Source: Pardosa pseudoannulata (lineage: Eukaryota; Arthropoda; Arachnida; Araneae; Lycosidae). Taken from it: a stretch of DNA of 64,000 bases. The DNA lies in assembly GCA_032207245.1 (NCBI GenBank), contig CM063501.1:57421893-57485892 (forward strand), read 5' to 3'. Within the stretch, counting starts at the first letter, position 1, and every line of letters starts with the position of its first letter. The notes beneath the pieces were generated by a model. The model did no database searches, was not told the origin of the DNA, and saw only the letters and a list, made by a program, of their open reading frames with translations. A program made the translations under genes and the position numbers. This document shows positions 63,446 to 64,000 of the stretch, in pieces.

Positions 63446-64000
63446 GGACTTGTTGCATTTTTATTTGATAGCTATATAATAATATTCTAATTTTGCTTTT
63501 AAATTTTTACCAATCATCAGTTCAATTCATAAGGAGTTTGCATTTATCAGAAAGTCCTCAATAATTAAATTGAAATCAGGATTTTATTCCAAAAGTTATT
63601 TGTAAATTTACAAATCTTTAGCAACTAAAAATTTTTAGCTGCTATATATTACCAGTAGGGAATTGTGTTACACAATTCCTAGTGGGAGATTTAGTGTTTT
63701 ATATTAAATTATACAAATGGTTCTTTACGATCAAAGTTTCAAACTGTTACAAACTAACTCTCTTTCTAAAGAAAGGACACTTCCTGTGACAAAGGTAAAA
63801 GGGTGAGAGGAACACATAAAGAATGTTCACTCTTCCCCCAACAATAATTTAATTATATATTTCTTGATAAATTACCCGCTGACAGTCTTTTTCCGTTTCC
63901 AGCTACTTTTATCTATTTTGAAAAGAGGGCTAATGAGGGAAGTCCAGTTGCTCTTGTGTTAGTTTCGGATAATGAAACGCATGTTGTATAGGAGAGTAGG
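63446..64000. other. Unassigned stretch to the window end
   Basis: A 10-bp-stem inverted repeat, GGAATTGTGT-T-ACACAATTCC, lies at about 63660-63680. There is no gene or other repeat that I can support. Confidence 0.5.

Overview
The window looks like non-genic nuclear DNA from a eukaryote, most likely a metazoan and probably an arthropod (perhaps an arachnid). It is very A+T-rich, has no dense or conserved reading frames, and carries (TA)n/(CA)n microsatellites, tRNA-derived SINEs, decayed LINE ORF2 tails of a type common in arthropods, pogo/Tigger-like transposons and many tandem repeats. The lineage is an inference from repeat style. I found no convincing host protein-coding gene and no functional RNA gene. 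Almost every open frame is a by-product of a repeat.

Layout. 1-4051: a cassette present twice; each copy has ~250-bp tandem units with a 13-bp-stem hairpin followed by a shared ~480-bp module. 4330-5925: a 222-bp satellite with dimeric higher-order structure. 7785-7966: a tRNA-derived SINE with a 10-bp target duplication. 9117-9818: a large TA-type microsatellite. 10952-11642: a TTAA-flanked MITE. 12955-13490: an unexplained GC-rich island. 14660-15715: a LINE tail split by a TTAA MITE. 16127-17408: a decayed Tigger-like element whose right end is built into a downstream tandem array. 19264-21880: a microsatellite-flanked element, a short TIR element and a SINE inserted in an old tandem repeat. 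22103-24718: two more TTAA elements, the second containing an array whose every unit ends in the element's own terminus. 28078-29648: a pogo-type MITE carrying a ~170-bp satellite, inserted exactly between two ~130-bp direct repeats. 30262-31342 and 32985-36115: two larger satellites. 38890-45345: a ~362/890-bp array interrupted by a LINE and by nested TTAA elements. 45625-46460: a second, inverted copy of the microsatellite-flanked element. 47880-50270: a ~350-bp satellite with a mosaic edge. 52140-58480: a long-period (~1.4 kb) repeat with a TTAA MITE and a TIR element inserted. 59840-62450: a ~134-bp satellite with trimeric order. 62870-63445: a repeat made of fold-back hairpins.

The unifying theme is interaction between DNA transposons and satellites. 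At least six, probably seven, elements share a TTAA target and CCCTTTAA-like ends (piggyBac-like by signature). Several carry internal tandem arrays or microsatellites, and in two independent cases the tandem unit contains the transposon terminus, as if array growth started from the transposon end. Two edges of arrays look like blended or deletion-rich consensus and should be checked against reads before biological conclusions are drawn.
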